This document shows, one piece after another, positions 52,688 to 61,727 of a stretch of DNA of 64,000 nt (positions are counted from its first letter, which is position 1; the number at the start of each line of letters is the position of its first letter). The position numbers and the translations under genes were made by a program. The DNA comes from Candidatus Latescibacterota bacterium (GTDB lineage Bacteria > Latescibacterota > UBA2968 > UBA8231). Location of the stretch: contig JAJEFJ010000068.1 of assembly GCA_022820485.1 (NCBI GenBank), positions 1 to 64,000 on the forward strand, in the 5' to 3' direction. The notes below the pieces were generated by a model. That model ran no database searches. It saw only the letters and a list, made by a program, of their open reading frames with translations, and was not told the origin of the DNA.

Positions 52688-55267
52688 TTAGCGGCTGTAG
52701 CTGTATTTCACGTACCAGAATGCGCCGCCAAAACCAAAGGGGCTGAACTGGCTGTACTTGTTGCCGGTCCGATCCCTAGCTAGTTCATGTTCGTCTGGAT
52801 AGGTATTGAGGATATTCTGCACGCCAATGGCGATGGCGGATTGGGCCTCGTCAAACGAGATGCTGGTTTCAAGGTCAAACAGCACCTTGCCACTATAGGT
52901 CTGATCGTCTTCAGAGTCGTACCATTCGCCGTAGTAGCTGGCGCGGCCTAGACCACTCCAACGCTCGCTCAGGGCTTGGGTCAGCGTCAAATTCCCGCGC
53001 TGCTTGGGCAGATTCTCCTCCAATTCCCGCAGCCGGAGCGCGTCGAGAACGTCCGGGTTGTAGTCGGTGACTTCGGTGCTCGTATAGTTGTAAGCCAAAC
53101 TCATCTGGCCCGAACCCACCGGAGCCGAGACGACGAGGTCAATCCCGTTGGTTGCCGAGTCGAAGTCATTGGTGAAGAAGCGGAACTCCTGCAAACCGGC
53201 CGCGCTGGTTAGACCCTCGTTGATTAGCTGCTGTTTCTGCTCATCGCTCAGCGCGAAGTCTTGCGAAACCGTCAGGCGATCCTCCACCGTGATGTTGAAA
53301 TAGTCGATCGTCGCGCTAAGGACGCCCATATTGACGACGACGCCCGCGGAGAGGTTGATCGAGTTTTCAGGTTTGAGCGCCGGCCCACCGCCAGGTAAAC
53401 CAAGGACCAGCCCAACTGCGCGGCTGGTCGAAGGCACGGTGCCGTTGTTGACCAAGTCGTTTTTCTCAAAGTTGAACTCGGTCGTTATGTTGAAGGCGTT
53501 TTGCTGGCCGGGCGTCGGTGCCCGGAAGCCGGTGCTATAACTACCGCGCAGCTTCAGATCGTCCGTCAGGGCGAAATTAGCGGCTCCCTTGTAGTTGGTC
53601 GTGCTGCCAAAGTCGCTAAAATCCTCCGAGCGCAGGGCCACGGAAAGCAGCAGTGGATCTATCGGCTCAAAGTCGGCTTCCACGTACACGGCTGTGTTGG
53701 TGCGATCCCAGAGACCAGCGGCCACTTTGCTAAAGCCCGAGAACCCATTGGTAGCCGGCTGAAACCCTTGGCTGGCCAACGGTTGACCAATCAGGTAGGA
53801 CTCAATCTGCCCTTCCACGATCTCGAACGCTTCGTTGCGGCGCTCGAGCCCCGCGGCCAAAAATACCTGATCGCTCACCGGGTACGTAATGTCGAAGTTT
53901 AAGTTGACATCCGTCTGGATGTAGTCGCCCGGGTTGAACGAGGTCGGCGTATCAGGCCCCATCGAGGCATTCACGGTATTGAAGATGAAGTAGTCGGCGT
54001 GGTGGCGGCCATAAGACGCGCTCACGCTCCAACCCAACGTCTCAGCCGCAAATCCCTTCAGGCCCAGCAGAATGGATTCATCCGTGGTGAAGCCGCCGAA
54101 GCGGGGCGTGAAGCCACCGGGGAACATTTTCAGAAACGAGAAGCAATTGGGATCGTCGCGAATCTGTAGCCAAGCATCCTGATCCGGCTTGTTGTCGATG
54201 ATGGGTACCGGGGGACATTCACCGCCCCCGTCGCCGTCCAAATCGCCAACCAGCAGAGAATTCTCAAAGCTCACGCCATCTATCTCGACCGGCCCCCCCT
54301 TAAACACGCCGCTGCGGGTGTGGGGATTGCGGAAATAGAACCCGCCTTCCGTCTCCTTGCTGGCGTAGTTGGCGTGCCCATAGAAGTCGAGGTTCTCGCT
54401 CAGAGTCGCCCCGTAGTTGGCGAAGAACTTCAGATCGTCTCTGATGAAGGGCTGTCCCCAGATCTGGGCGGGATTGGCCACATTCGTATTGCCCGCGGCA
54501 ATCAGGCCCGCGGCATCATTGCGCTGCACCGAGCGGATAGTTTCGCCCGAGTTGCCGTATTCCAAGCTGAGGTTGGCCCACGCATTGTCGTTGCCCAAGC
54601 CCAGGTTGCCCGCGATGGAAAACAACTCGCCATCGCCGAGGATGCCATCGCCGTCTTGGAAGCTGCCGACCTTGGTCTCGACCGACAGCCCGTCGGAACG
54701 ATCCTTGAGGCGGAAGTTCAGCACGCCGGCAATGGCGTCCGAGCCGTACTGGGCCGACGCGCCGTCGCGCAGGACTTCCACTCGATTGAGCGCGATGGCC
54801 GGGATGGGTGCCAAGTCGGGGCCCTGTGCGCCATCGGCGACGCCGTTGCCCAGCCAGTGGATCACCGCAGCGCGATGGCGGCGCTTGCCGTTGACCAGGA
54901 CCAGCGCGTGGTCGGGAGCCAACCCTCGCATGTTGGGCGGCCGGACGACCGTGCCCGCATCGCTGATCGGCTGGGTGTTGACGTTGTACGAGGGCACGAC
55001 ATTGCGCACAAGGTCAGCTAAATCCGCTCCGCCTTGCTTGGCAAACTCGTCGGCGGAAATGACGTCAATAGGCACGGGCGAATCGGTTACGGTGCGCGAC
55101 TGAGCACGCGAACCGGTCACCACCATCTCTTCGACCTCTACAATGCCTTCGAGCATTTCCTCGTCTTCTTGCGCTTCTTCTTGTGCCAAGACCCCAGAAG
55201 CCAAACTCACAGAAAGCAGGGCCGCAAGGCCAAAGGCCAATGCAAAAACAGATAAGCGATCTTTCAT
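52688..55267 (-). CDS. TonB-dependent outer-membrane receptor
   Basis: The 859-residue protein has a signal peptide (ALLSVSLASGVLAQ), a plug domain (EEMVVTGSRAQSRTVTDSPVPIDVISADEF through RVEVLRDGASAQYGSDAIAGVLNFRLK) and a C-terminal barrel with typical strands (LALRSEDFSDFGSTTNYKGAANF, LKLRGSYSTGFRAPTPGQQNAF). The TonB box is probably within the Glu-rich region before EEMVVTG. It transports an unknown large ligand. Upstream lies an AT-rich region with a 9-bp direct repeat that may hold its regulator sites. Confidence 0.95.
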   Translation of the reverse strand: MKDRLSVFALAFGLAALLSVSLASGVLAQEEAQEDEEMLEGIVEVEEMVVTGSRAQSRTVTDSPVPIDVISADEFAKQGGADLADLVRNVVPSYNVNTQPISDAGTVVRPPNMRGLAPDHALVLVNGKRRHRAAVIHWLGNGVADGAQGPDLAPIPAIALNRVEVLRDGASAQYGSDAIAGVLNFRLKDRSDGLSVETKVGSFQDGDGILGDGELFSIAGNLGLGNDNAWANLSLEYGNSGETIRSVQRNDAAGLIAAGNTNVANPAQIWGQPFIRDDLKFFANYGATLSENLDFYGHANYASKETEGGFYFRNPHTRSGVFKGGPVEIDGVSFENSLLVGDLDGDGGGECPPVPIIDNKPDQDAWLQIRDDPNCFSFLKMFPGGFTPRFGGFTTDESILLGLKGFAAETLGWSVSASYGRHHADYFIFNTVNASMGPDTPTSFNPGDYIQTDVNLNFDITYPVSDQVFLAAGLERRNEAFEIVEGQIESYLIGQPLASQGFQPATNGFSGFSKVAAGLWDRTNTAVYVEADFEPIDPLLLSVALRSEDFSDFGSTTNYKGAANFALTDDLKLRGSYSTGFRAPTPGQQNAFNITTEFNFEKNDLVNNGTVPSTSRAVGLVLGLPGGGPALKPENSINLSAGVVVNMGVLSATIDYFNITVEDRLTVSQDFALSDEQKQQLINEGLTSAAGLQEFRFFTNDFDSATNGIDLVVSAPVGSGQMSLAYNYTSTEVTDYNPDVLDALRLRELEENLPKQRGNLTLTQALSERWSGLGRASYYGEWYDSEDDQTYSGKVLFDLETSISFDEAQSAIAIGVQNILNTYPDEHELARDRTGNKYSQFSPFGFGGAFWYVKYSYSR

Positions 55268-55311
55268 CGAACTGCCTCCTTTTAGGAAGAGTGAATGGAT
55301 AGTTACGACAA

Positions 55312-55345
55312 GTATATGTCGTATATGTCGTATATGTCGTATATT
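55312..55345. repeat. Tandem 9-bp repeats upstream of the TonB receptor gene
   Basis: Three exact copies of GTATATGTC (55312-55338) and a partial fourth lie 45-80 bp upstream of the receptor start in a very AT-rich stretch. Iteron-like arrays at this position may bind a regulator or form a UP-like element. The spacing of 9 bp is close to one helical turn. Confidence 0.75.
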
Positions 55346-55431
55346 TATATACCTTACGGAACAATTTATATATAGTCAATATATTATTCTTAAGATTTGC
55401 TCGATATACTACATATTGTGGAATCCTCTAA

Positions 55432-55447
55432 TCAGACAGCTTCTAAG
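55432..55447. repeat. Solitary 16-bp match to the IS5-like element end
   Basis: TCAGACAGCTTCTAAG is identical to bases 127-142 at the IS end. No transposase or opposite end is visible around it, so it may be a scar left by an excised or decayed element, just ahead of ftsY. Confidence 0.5.
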
Positions 55448-55515
55448 GGCGCAACCACGCTGCCCGTCGCTAAAACTGGCGACGCATGGGCGGCACAACC
55501 GAAAGACAACCGTTC

Positions 55516-56439
55516 ATGCTGGGCAAATTTTTCGACAAAGTAAAGCAGGGATTGGCGCAAACGCGGCAGGCGATGACCGCTGTGATCGCTGGCAACTCTC
55601 GCTTGGACGACGACGCCATCGACGATATTGAGGCCGCGCTGATCGGCGCTGATATGGGGCTGGAGACCGCCACCGAACTCGTCGATGAGCTGCGCGAGCG
55701 GCTCGGGCGCGGGCAAATGGCGGACGGGCCAAGCGGCGTGGTGCAGGTGCTGGAGGAGCAAGTAGCCGCGATGATGACCCTCGGCAATGGCGCGGCCTTG
55801 CCCTTGGCGGGCGAGCTGCCGGGCAAGCCGTTTGTCGTGCTGATCGTCGGCGTCAACGGCACTGGCAAGACGACGACGGTCGGCAAGTTGGCCAAGCAAT
55901 ACGCCGATGCCGGCAAGAAGGTGGTACTCGCGGCCGGCGACACGTTCCGGGCCGCAGCCATCCCCCAGCTCGCCATCTGGGCAGAGCGCGCCGGAGCCGA
56001 CCTGATACGGACGCAGCAAGGAGCGGACCCGGCGGCCGTGGCCTTCGACGCGCTCGCCGCGGCCAAGTCGCGCGAGGCCGACGTGCTGCTGGTCGATACG
56101 GCTGGCCGCTTGCACAACAAGGTCAACCTGATGGAGGAACTCAAGAAGATCCGCCGCTCGCTGGCCAAGCAAGACCCCACAGCCCCACACGAAACCCTGC
56201 TGGTCCTCGACGGGACCAGCGGCCAGAATGCCCTGTCGCAGGCGACCGCATTCAACCAAGCCACCGAGCTGACCGGGCTCGTGCTCACCAAGCTGGACGG
56301 GACGGCTAAGGGCGGGATCGTCGTTGCGCTGCGGCGTCAGATGGATCTGCCGGTGAAGCTGATTGGGGTGGGCGAGGGGGTGGACGATTTGCAGCCGTTT
56401 GACGCGGCGGCATTCGCCCGCGCATTGTTCGCCGAGTGA
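55516..56439 (+). CDS. ftsY: Signal recognition particle receptor FtsY
   Basis: The 307-residue protein has the NG domain of SRP GTPases: helical N domain ([34 protein letters not shown]), G1 [15 protein letters not shown], insertion box ([19 protein letters not shown]), G3 [13 protein letters not shown], and G4/G5 [10 protein letters not shown]. There is no acidic A domain, as in many bacteria. I prefer the ATG at 55516 to the one at 55486 because homology begins there. It targets ribosome-SRP complexes to the membrane. Confidence 0.96.
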   Translation: MLGKFFDKVKQGLAQTRQAMTAVIAGNSRLDDDAIDDIEAALIGADMGLETATELVDELRERLGRGQMADGPSGVVQVLEEQVAAMMTLGNGAALPLAGELPGKPFVVLIVGVNGTGKTTTVGKLAKQYADAGKKVVLAAGDTFRAAAIPQLAIWAERAGADLIRTQQGADPAAVAFDALAAAKSREADVLLVDTAGRLHNKVNLMEELKKIRRSLAKQDPTAPHETLLVLDGTSGQNALSQATAFNQATELTGLVLTKLDGTAKGGIVVALRRQMDLPVKLIGVGEGVDDLQPFDAAAFARALFAE

Positions 56440-56443
56440 GGGG

Positions 56444-57556
56444 TTACAGCACAGCCAGCGCGTCTTCTAGCTCCCCTCGCACTTCCGCATCGTCTTCTAT
56501 TCCCAAGCGCCGCTTGAGCGCCGCTTTTGCCTCATCGCCGCCGAGTTGCCCCAGTGCCCAAGCTACGTGGCCGCGCACGAGCGGCTCTTCGTCGTCGAGT
56601 GCGCGGATCAGGGCCGGCACCGCGGCCTGCATACCCGAATTGCCCAAGGCCACGGCGACATTGCGCAAAAAGCCACGGCGCTTAGGGCGCTTGACCGGGT
56701 TGCGGCGAAATAGTGCGTTGAAGGCATCGCGGTCGAGTTGGATCAGGTCGAGGAGCGCCGGGCTGTCGAGGCCGGCGCGGCTCTTGTACGCTGGCTCCGG
56801 AGCTGGCTCGGCCTTGCGGTTCCACGGGCACACCTCTTGACAGATGTCGCAGCCAAAAATCCACTGGCCCATGCCTTGGCGCAGGTCGCGGGGAATCGAC
56901 CCTTTGAGTTCGATGTTGAGATAGGAAATGCAGCGCTGAGCGTCGAGCACGTACGGTTCGGGGAAGGCGTCGGTGGGGCAGGCGTCCAAGCAGCGCGTAC
57001 AGGTGCCGCAGTGGTCTGGAGCGGGTTCGTCGTAGTCGAGTTCGAGGTCGGTGATAATTTCGGCCAAGAAGAAGTAGGATCCGCGGCGCTTGTCGATCAG
57101 GCAGGTGTTCTTACCCCACCAGCCCAAGCCCGCCCGCTGGGCGAGTTCGCGCTCTAAAACTGGGGCCGTATCCACAAAATAGCGGCCTTTGGTCTGCACC
57201 CCGGCCTCGGCCAGCACGAATTCCCACAGGGCTGCCAAGCGCTTTTTGACGATGTCGTGGTAGTCGTCGCCACGGGCGTAACAGGCGATCTGGCCGCGCA
57301 GGGGATCGGGTGCCGCAGGTGTGGGTTGGTAGTAATCCATGCCTAGGCAGATGGCGGTCTGGGCACCGGGGACCATCTGGCGCGGATCCTCGCGCTTGTC
57401 GAGGTGGCGTTTGAGGTAGTCCATCTGGCCGGCGTAGCCCAAGGCCACCCAGCGGGCGTAAAACTCGGCCCCTTTTAGCGGGTCAGCCGGGGCAAAACCA
57501 ACCGAGGTAAAACCCAAGGCGCGGGCCTTGTGGCGAATTTGTTCGGTCAGCGACAT
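56444..57556 (-). CDS. queG: Epoxyqueuosine reductase QueG
   Basis: The 370-residue protein has two [4Fe-4S] motifs (CGTCTRCLDACPTDAF and CDICQEVCPWNRK), the conserved opening GFTSVGFAPADPLKGA, and a C-terminal HEAT-like tail (RALDDEEPLVRGHVAWALGQLGG). QueG is cobalamin-dependent and converts epoxyqueuosine to queuosine in tRNA. It lies 9 nt after the rseP stop on the same strand. Confidence 0.97.
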   Translation of the reverse strand: MSLTEQIRHKARALGFTSVGFAPADPLKGAEFYARWVALGYAGQMDYLKRHLDKREDPRQMVPGAQTAICLGMDYYQPTPAAPDPLRGQIACYARGDDYHDIVKKRLAALWEFVLAEAGVQTKGRYFVDTAPVLERELAQRAGLGWWGKNTCLIDKRRGSYFFLAEIITDLELDYDEPAPDHCGTCTRCLDACPTDAFPEPYVLDAQRCISYLNIELKGSIPRDLRQGMGQWIFGCDICQEVCPWNRKAEPAPEPAYKSRAGLDSPALLDLIQLDRDAFNALFRRNPVKRPKRRGFLRNVAVALGNSGMQAAVPALIRALDDEEPLVRGHVAWALGQLGGDEAKAALKRRLGIEDDAEVRGELEDALAVL

Positions 57557-57565
57557 GCCGGGCCA

Positions 57566-58876
57566 CTAGAACATCTCCGCGATGCGGCGGAAGACCATCT
57601 GATTGAGGTCGTTGAATGTGACAAACACCATGATGAACAGCATGATGGCCAAGCCGATCTGCTGAAAGACCTCGCGCTGGCGCAGCGAGAGCGGTCGGCG
57701 CATGATGGCCTCTAGCGTGAGAAAGGTCAGGTGGCCGCCGTCGAGCACGGGGATGGGCAGGAGGTTGATAATCGCCAAGTTGACGCTGAGTATGGCGAGA
57801 AAACGGACGAAGGAGTCCAAGCCCTGCTCGGCGGTCTGTCCGGCTAGCTGGGCAATGCGCAACGGGCCGCCCAATTCATCGGTCGAGCGGTCGCCTTGGA
57901 AAAGCTCGCCCAAAAAGTCGAGGATCAGCCAAGAGGAGTTGTACACGCCCAGCCCCCCCAACACCACCGCTTGACCCAACCCAACCGTGTGGCGCGTCTC
58001 TTGCGGACCGATGCCAATGCGACCCACGAACGCGTCGCCCTCGGAGTGGGCCGCCGGGGTAATGAGCTGCTCCATGCGCTGGTCGTCGCGTTCCCAAACC
58101 AACGGAATCGTCTCGCCCGGATAGCGGCGGATTTCCTCGCTCATCTCGGCCCAGCTCACAACCGGAGCTTGGCCGACGGCGCGGATGATGTCGCCCGCTT
58201 GCAGGCCGAGGCTGTCGGCTGGCATCCCAGGCTCAACGTACCCCACCGTGGTGGGGCGCATGAGCTGCACGCCGTAGCCCTCGTCGCCTGCCGGCGGCAG
58301 GCTGAAGTCCATGAGGATGCCGTCGCGTTCAACTTCGAGCCTAGCACCGCTGCTTGCGATCTCGTCCAAAGCGCTGGCTAGCTCATAGGCATTGCCGACG
58401 GGCGTGCCTCCGACGGTGCGCACGCGATCGCCGCGCACCAGACCAACCTCGGCGGCGAGGGAATTCTCTTGGGGGTTGACGTGCGTGCTATCGAAGGAAT
58501 CGATTCCATAAACGCTGAAGAGGAAAATCAGAGCCACGAACGCGAAGAGGAAGTTCATCGCTGGGCCAGCGGCGATGACCGCCATGCGGATTCCCACCGA
58601 CCTAGAGGGGAATTCCCAGTGCGCGCCGGTGGTTTCCTCGGTGCCCACGTCGGCCATGCCAGCTACCTTGACGTAACCACCAAAGGGGATCCAAGAGATG
58701 CAGTACTCGGTTTCGCCGTGGGTAAAGCCGATCATTTTGGGCGGGTAGCCCAAGGAGAAGCGCTCGACGCGGATGCCCGCCCATTTGGCGACCAGAAAGT
58801 GGCCCAACTCGTGGACAAAGACCAAGACGCCTAAGGCGATGAGAAACGAGGCAATCGTAGTGAGGGTATCGAGCAT
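57566..58876 (-). CDS. rseP: RseP-type site-2 zinc metalloprotease
   Basis: The 436-residue protein has an N-terminal membrane HExxH motif (VHELGHFLVAKWAG), FSLGYPP, FGGYVKVAGM, two PDZ-like segments (ENSLAAEVGLVRGDRVRTVGG, PADSLGLQAGDIIRAVGQ) and the C-terminal LLPIPVLDGGHL. RseP cuts anti-sigma factors and signal peptides within the membrane. It follows cdsA without the dxr gene often found between them. Confidence 0.96.
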   Translation of the reverse strand: MLDTLTTIASFLIALGVLVFVHELGHFLVAKWAGIRVERFSLGYPPKMIGFTHGETEYCISWIPFGGYVKVAGMADVGTEETTGAHWEFPSRSVGIRMAVIAAGPAMNFLFAFVALIFLFSVYGIDSFDSTHVNPQENSLAAEVGLVRGDRVRTVGGTPVGNAYELASALDEIASSGARLEVERDGILMDFSLPPAGDEGYGVQLMRPTTVGYVEPGMPADSLGLQAGDIIRAVGQAPVVSWAEMSEEIRRYPGETIPLVWERDDQRMEQLITPAAHSEGDAFVGRIGIGPQETRHTVGLGQAVVLGGLGVYNSSWLILDFLGELFQGDRSTDELGGPLRIAQLAGQTAEQGLDSFVRFLAILSVNLAIINLLPIPVLDGGHLTFLTLEAIMRRPLSLRQREVFQQIGLAIMLFIMVFVTFNDLNQMVFRRIAEMF

Positions 58877-58889
58877 ATTTTAATCCGTC

Positions 58890-59726
58890 TCAGGAAAAAA
58901 CGGCCAGCACATCCACGTAGAGATACGCCAGCGGGAAGGCCAAAAAGTAGGAGTCAAAGCGGTCGAGCAGGCCGCCGTGGCCCGGAATTAGCATCGGCGC
59001 GTCCTTGATGCCCATGTCGCGCTTAAAGGCCGATTCCACCAGGTCGCCCATCTGCGCACCAATGCCCGCGACGAGTAAAAGCCCCAGCAGCGACGCAGGG
59101 GAAAAGGAGGGCAGCAAAAAGCCCAAGGGCAGGGGCAAGGCACTGCCAACTATGCCGCCGATGCACCCGACCCGCGTCTTATTAGGGCTGATCGCCGGTG
59201 CCAGCTTGGCCCGGCCCCAAAACCGACCGCTGAAGTACGCCCCGGAATCCGTGAGCCAGATGCAGAGAAAGAGCACGGCCACCAAGTGGTGGGCCTCCTC
59301 GCCCCTACCAGCCGCCTGAAAAAGCAAAAGCGGCGCGCTACCCAAGACGCCGAAGAAGAACACGCCGCCCAATGTTAGAAAGGCGTTGGCCGCATAGCGC
59401 TCTGTGCCCTCGAACAAGGCCCACACCACGACCAGCGAGATGGCCGCCATCAGCAACGCAACGAGGTCGTCGTCTATGCCCTGGCGCCAGAAGTAGGTAC
59501 ACAGCCCCAAGACCAACAAGCTGCCCGGCAGGCGAATGGGTCGGTAGCCAGCTTCCGCTAGGATATGGTGATATTCCCACGAGCAGCGCACGGCCACCGC
59601 CAACACCAATAAGAAGATCCCCAAGCTAGCCCCTTCGACCAGCAGGAGGATCACCGGTACGAATACGACAGCCGCAAGGACGCGCTGGCGCAGGCCGGAG
59701 GATTCTGCCGTGGTGTCAGCCGCCAA
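58890..59726 (-). CDS. cdsA: Phosphatidate cytidylyltransferase
   Basis: About 278 residues with several membrane helices and the C-terminal CDP-alcohol signature (SAFKRDMGIKDAPMLIPGHGGLLDRFDSY). It makes CDP-diacylglycerol from phosphatidic acid and CTP. I chose the TTG at 59726, which has GAGG 5 nt upstream and overlaps the uppS stop by 11 nt. The open frame to 59810 would place 28 unrelated residues inside uppS. Confidence 0.95.
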   Translation of the reverse strand: MAADTTAESSGLRQRVLAAVVFVPVILLLVEGASLGIFLLVLAVAVRCSWEYHHILAEAGYRPIRLPGSLLVLGLCTYFWRQGIDDDLVALLMAAISLVVVWALFEGTERYAANAFLTLGGVFFFGVLGSAPLLLFQAAGRGEEAHHLVAVLFLCIWLTDSGAYFSGRFWGRAKLAPAISPNKTRVGCIGGIVGSALPLPLGFLLPSFSPASLLGLLLVAGIGAQMGDLVESAFKRDMGIKDAPMLIPGHGGLLDRFDSYFLAFPLAYLYVDVLAVFS

Positions 59727-60522
59727 AGCGCCTCTGTCGCTGTTGATAGGCGGCAATGGCTTCGTACAGATGCTGGCGGCGAAAATCCGGCCAATGCACA
59801 TCGCCGACAAAGCAAATCTCCGTATAGACCATTTGCCAAGGCAGGAAGTTGCTCAACCGCATTTCGCCGCTGGTGCGGATTAACAAATCCGGGTCGGGCA
59901 AGTCGGCTGTATAGAGGGCGCTGCTGATTTGTTCCTCGTCGATGTCTGCTGGGTCCAGCCGGCCCGCCGCCACTTCGGTGGCCAGCTTGCGGAAGGCATC
60001 GACCAGTTCGCTACGGCCTCCGTAGTTGAGCGCCAAGTTGAGCTTGAGGCCGGTGTTGTCTTTGGTTTGCGCGAGGGCGTGCTCTAAGGCCAATTGAATG
60101 GTCGGAGACAACGCGTCGGTGCGGCCGATGGCGTTGAGCGATACGTTGTTTTCGTGCAGTTCCGACACTTCGTCGCGCAGCGACTCGTGCAGCCACTGCA
60201 TGAGTTCTGCTACTTCTGCTTCGGGCCGAGACCAGTTCTCGGTCGAGAAGGTGTACAGGGTCAGCGCCTCGATTTGCAGTTGACCGCAGGCGCGGACAAT
60301 GTCGCGCACCGACTCGCGGCCAAAGCGATGTCCCTCGGTCTTGGGTAGATTGCGCTCGACGGCCCAGCGCCTATCGCCGTCCATGATAATGGCGATGTGT
60401 TGCGGCAGGTCCCCCTCGTCCTTGAGGCGCTGCTGGATGCGGAAGTCCTCTTCGGGATTGAGGGGTTCTACTGGGTGGTATTCGCGTGGAGAAATTTCCA
60501 GCGGCAGCGCCTGAACACTCAT
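59716..60522 (-). CDS. uppS: Isoprenyl (undecaprenyl) diphosphate synthase
   Basis: The 268-residue protein is a cis-prenyltransferase: QHIAIIMDGDRRWA, KTEGHRFGRESV, LTLYTFSTENWSRP, LNLALNYGGRSELVDAFR, and DLLIRTSGEMRLSNFLPWQMVYTEI with the RxSxExRxSxFxxWQ pattern. The usual DGNGRWA is DGDRRWA here, changing the catalytic-loop Asn and Gly. The first about 35 residues are an extra N-terminal extension. It makes the lipid carrier for cell-wall and surface polysaccharides and lies upstream of cdsA and rseP. Confidence 0.94.
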   Translation of the reverse strand: MSVQALPLEISPREYHPVEPLNPEEDFRIQQRLKDEGDLPQHIAIIMDGDRRWAVERNLPKTEGHRFGRESVRDIVRACGQLQIEALTLYTFSTENWSRPEAEVAELMQWLHESLRDEVSELHENNVSLNAIGRTDALSPTIQLALEHALAQTKDNTGLKLNLALNYGGRSELVDAFRKLATEVAAGRLDPADIDEEQISSALYTADLPDPDLLIRTSGEMRLSNFLPWQMVYTEICFVGDVHWPDFRRQHLYEAIAAYQQRQRRFGG

Positions 60523-60718
60523 AGCGTAAAAGAATGATTAGGTGGGTTTATGTGGTGGCCATTCACGGCCACTGGCGATAGATTTGGGCGCGTTCCGCCT
60601 TGAAAAAACAAGGCCGCGCGTATCTTGGTCAATCTAGGGGAAAGGCTCATATTCGTCAAGCAATCCTAGGTGCCACACGCGCTTGACGCTCTTTCTAGAT
60701 GCCAGTATTATGTAATGT

Positions 60719-61315
60719 ATGAAGAAGGAGGCGACGCGCGCCCGCAAGGAACGGCTCAGAAAGCGCGTCCTAGCTGTGCGCATGGGTTTGGACCGCGGTC
60801 AAGTGGAGGCCAGCGGGCAGGCCATACTAGAGAGGGTCTTGAGCTTGGAGGAGTACCGCCGGGCCAAGCTCGTCCACACCTATGTCTCCAGCAAAGAAAA
60901 CGAGGTCGATACCCGCGCGTTGATCGGCGCTTGCTTTGCGCACGGCAAGCGCGTAGCCGTGCCGGTGGTAATGCCGGGCACCAAGACGCTGGCCCACGCG
61001 CTGATCGACGGCCTAGACCAGCTCGTCGTCGGCCCTTGGGGGCTGGCGCAACCCGATCCGGCCGCGGCCACTTGGTTGCCCGCAGCAGCGCGGATCGACT
61101 TGGTCGTGGTGCCGGGTCTCGCCTTTGACCGACGCGGACATCGCATCGGCTGGGGCGGCGGCTACTACGACCGCTTTCTCGCGCAGGTACAAGCCGTCAA
61201 AATAGGGCTGTGCTACGACGCGCTAGTCCTAGACTGCATTCCCGGCGAGCCGCACGATGTGCCCGTGGACCTGGTCGTCGCCGAAACCACCATTTATCAA
61301 GGAGAATTTGCATGA
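60719..61315 (+). CDS. 5-formyltetrahydrofolate cyclo-ligase
   Basis: The 198-residue protein has the basic N-terminus (ATRARKERLRKRVLAVR), VHTYVSSKENEVDTRALI, DLVVVPGLAFDRRGHRIGWGGGYYDRFL and the IGLCYDALVLD end typical of the family. It converts 5-formyl-THF to 5,10-methenyl-THF using ATP, working alongside the formate-THF ligase at 47.9 kb. Its stop overlaps the start of the next gene (ATGA). Confidence 0.95.
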   Translation: MKKEATRARKERLRKRVLAVRMGLDRGQVEASGQAILERVLSLEEYRRAKLVHTYVSSKENEVDTRALIGACFAHGKRVAVPVVMPGTKTLAHALIDGLDQLVVGPWGLAQPDPAAATWLPAAARIDLVVVPGLAFDRRGHRIGWGGGYYDRFLAQVQAVKIGLCYDALVLDCIPGEPHDVPVDLVVAETTIYQGEFA

Positions 61316-61626
61316 TCTACGAATTGCGCATCTACCGCTTCCACAAGGGAGCCGACAACAAAAAGAAATTCCGCGCCGGCTTTGCCAAAGCGCACCGCTT
61401 TATGTCCAAGTACGGCGTGACGTTTGTCGCCGCGTGGGAAAATCCCGACCGCGACGACGAGTTCATCTGGATTCGCGCCTTCCCCAACGCCAAGGCCCGC
61501 GACAAGGCGATTGACGCGTATTACGGCAGCCCGGAATGGGCCAAGATCGTCGATCAGATCCGGCCGCTGATCCGCCGACGGGAAGTGCGGGTAATGAAGG
61601 CATTGCCTTATTCGACGCTGAAATAG
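61312..61626 (+). CDS. NIPSNAP-domain protein
   Basis: The 104-residue protein (MIYELRIYRFHKGADNKKKFRAGF, WENPDRDDEFIWIRAFPNAKARDKAIDAYYGSPEW) is a single NIPSNAP ferredoxin-like domain. The function is unknown; many bacterial copies occur with oxidoreductases. AAGGAG lies 9 nt before the ATG, which overlaps the previous stop. The longer frame from 61210 lies inside the cyclo-ligase gene. Confidence 0.9.
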   Translation: MIYELRIYRFHKGADNKKKFRAGFAKAHRFMSKYGVTFVAAWENPDRDDEFIWIRAFPNAKARDKAIDAYYGSPEWAKIVDQIRPLIRRREVRVMKALPYSTLK

Positions 61627-61727
61627 CAATCCTGAATGGCTTGATTCGGATCGTCTTGTGATACTATTCTGCGTCCGTCTGCGTCCATCTGCGGATCACT
61701 TCACCAATAATTTAGGATCGCTAAACA

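Noticed and set aside
60591..60617. Short hairpin (GCCTTG/CAAGGC) upstream of uppS
   Set aside because: Only six pairs with no U-run and placed upstream of the gene; too weak to call.
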